Below, piece by piece: positions 63,296-64,000 of a stretch of DNA of 64,000 nt (the first letter of the stretch is position 1; each line of letters starts with the position of its first letter). Below the pieces are notes generated by a model, which saw nothing but the letters and a program-made list of their open reading frames with translations, searched no databases and had not been told where the DNA came from. The position numbers and the translations under genes were made by a program. This stretch comes from Tenacibaculum holothuriorum (GTDB lineage: Bacteria > Bacteroidota > Bacteroidia > Flavobacteriales > Flavobacteriaceae). The DNA lies in assembly GCF_002120225.1 (NCBI RefSeq), contig NZ_LAPZ01000002.1, forward strand, positions 248,001 to 312,000, given 5' to 3'.

Positions 63296-64000
63296 CGAAA
63301 ATGAAATAGGGAATCCGTATTTTACTGAAGTTCTTTCACCGTTTTTCTTTGCAGGAATAAATCTTGGTAATTGAGCAACTACTCTTTTAGCTTCCTCATT
63401 TAAGATCTCTCCTCCTTTTGGCCCTAGAGTTTTCACATTAGAAATGTTTCCATTTCTATCGATAACGAAACGAATCCAAACATCTCCTTGAATTCTTTCT
63501 CTTACTGCTTGCCCTGGATAACGGAAATATTTTTGAATATGCTTAATCATTTCCATGTTAAAGCAATCCATTCTATCTCCTTTACTTGAGTTTCTACATT
63601 CTTCAAATAAAGGAATTTTATCTACAGCACTAAATTTTTGTGCTTTTTTTAATTCTTCTACAGATAAATTACTTGTTAAACTCTTAATATTATCTTTCTT
63701 TAAAGCTAAAGAATTTGTTAATGCAGAGTTGTTAACTGTATTATTTACTCCAGAGGTGTTTAAATTATTAATACCACCTGCTACAGAACGCTTTTTAACA
63801 GCTTCTCTCTTTTTTAGATATCTACTTCTAGATGAAGATACTTTAACAGTAATTTGTCTTGATTTTTTATCTTTTGATTTTTTAGAATCTTTAATAGTAC
63901 ACTTAGTAATACTATTAGCATCAAAAGAATCTTCTGGTGCTTCACACACTTCTTTTTGAGCCATTAAGCTCAACGAAAAAGAAGAAGTTAATATTAAAAA
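63284..64000 (-). CDS. TonB C-terminal-domain protein, 5' end outside window
   Basis: It passes energy from the inner membrane to outer-membrane receptors. The frame stays open to the window edge: the residues before MAQKEVCEAPE read FLILTSSFSLSL, part of a signal peptide, so the start lies beyond 64000. The C-terminal TonB domain is clear (about the last 90 residues: YPGQAVRERIQGDVWIRFV and RNGNISNVKTLGPKGG). The middle is Lys/Asn/Ser-rich. The N-terminus being a signal peptide rather than a plain membrane anchor suggests a periplasmic variant. Confidence 0.85.
   Translation of the reverse strand, partial: FLILTSSFSLSLMAQKEVCEAPEDSFDANSITKCTIKDSKKSKDKKSRQITVKVSSSRSRYLKKREAVKKRSVAGGINNLNTSGVNNTVNNSALTNSLALKKDNIKSLTSNLSVEELKKAQKFSAVDKIPLFEECRNSSKGDRMDCFNMEMIKHIQKYFRYPGQAVRERIQGDVWIRFVIDRNGNISNVKTLGPKGGEILNEEAKRVVAQLPRFIPAKKNGERTSVKYGFPISFSLEE

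Overview
This 64 kb window is chromosomal DNA from a marine-type member of the Flavobacteriaceae (Bacteroidota). The evidence is the low G+C content, many DUF families typical of flavobacteria (DUF4270, DUF5687, DUF6168, DUF2480, DUF3078), gliding and type IX secretion genes (gldH, sprE/porW), SusC/RagA-style TonB machinery, and promoters carrying the TAnnTTTG -7 box of Bacteroidota. A genus such as Tenacibaculum or Polaribacter is possible but cannot be fixed from this window. No rRNA, tRNA, CRISPR array, prophage or transposase was found.

Layout. 1-3620 (minus): 3' part missing glmS, a DUF4270 lipoprotein and a short glycogen-synthase-like protein. 3718-5938 (plus, divergent): panC, panD and a UPF0104 membrane protein. 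6470-7831: radA. 7851-10130: an accessory pocket with a lipoprotein hydrolase and a Hanks-type protein kinase, separated by a 131-bp imperfect palindrome that looks like an integron attC site. 10129-15774 (minus): a membrane-associated methyltransferase, then a complete arsenosugar biosynthesis operon (peroxidase-like protein, unknown 82-aa protein, ArsS, rhodanese, glycosyltransferase, purine nucleoside phosphorylase, ArsM). 15834-18502: DUF547 protein, EEP nuclease-like protein and a lipoprotein gene broken by an in-frame stop.

18647-27103 (minus): sprE/porW, bactofilin, AtpZ/AtpI, DUF6168 and the FoF1 ATP synthase operon atpBEFHAG. 27202-41787 (minus): an ABC exporter pair, DUF1761, DUF4837, a LysM lytic transglycosylase, exodeoxyribonuclease III, 3-oxoacid CoA-transferase subunits, penicillin-binding protein 1A, gldH, ricT, an alpha/beta hydrolase and gdhA. 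41976-50284 (mostly plus): pheS, an AGCS symporter, aspS, DUF6503 and a ClC channel with altered gating residues. 50274-55251 (minus): glpQ-like, glutaminase, an amidophosphoribosyltransferase and a PfkB kinase. 55326-60357 (plus): sufE, a YD-like lipoprotein, a SUF DUF59 protein, DUF2480, two tandem DUF3078 proteins and a CBS/DUF21 protein. 60427-64000 (minus): a TonB-dependent receptor and a TonB protein cut by the window edge.

Most of the window is conserved flavobacterial core. The parts that stand out are the arsenosugar operon with its small unknown protein, the kinase cassette next to radA, the nonsense-interrupted lipoprotein, and several repeats and overlapping promoters.
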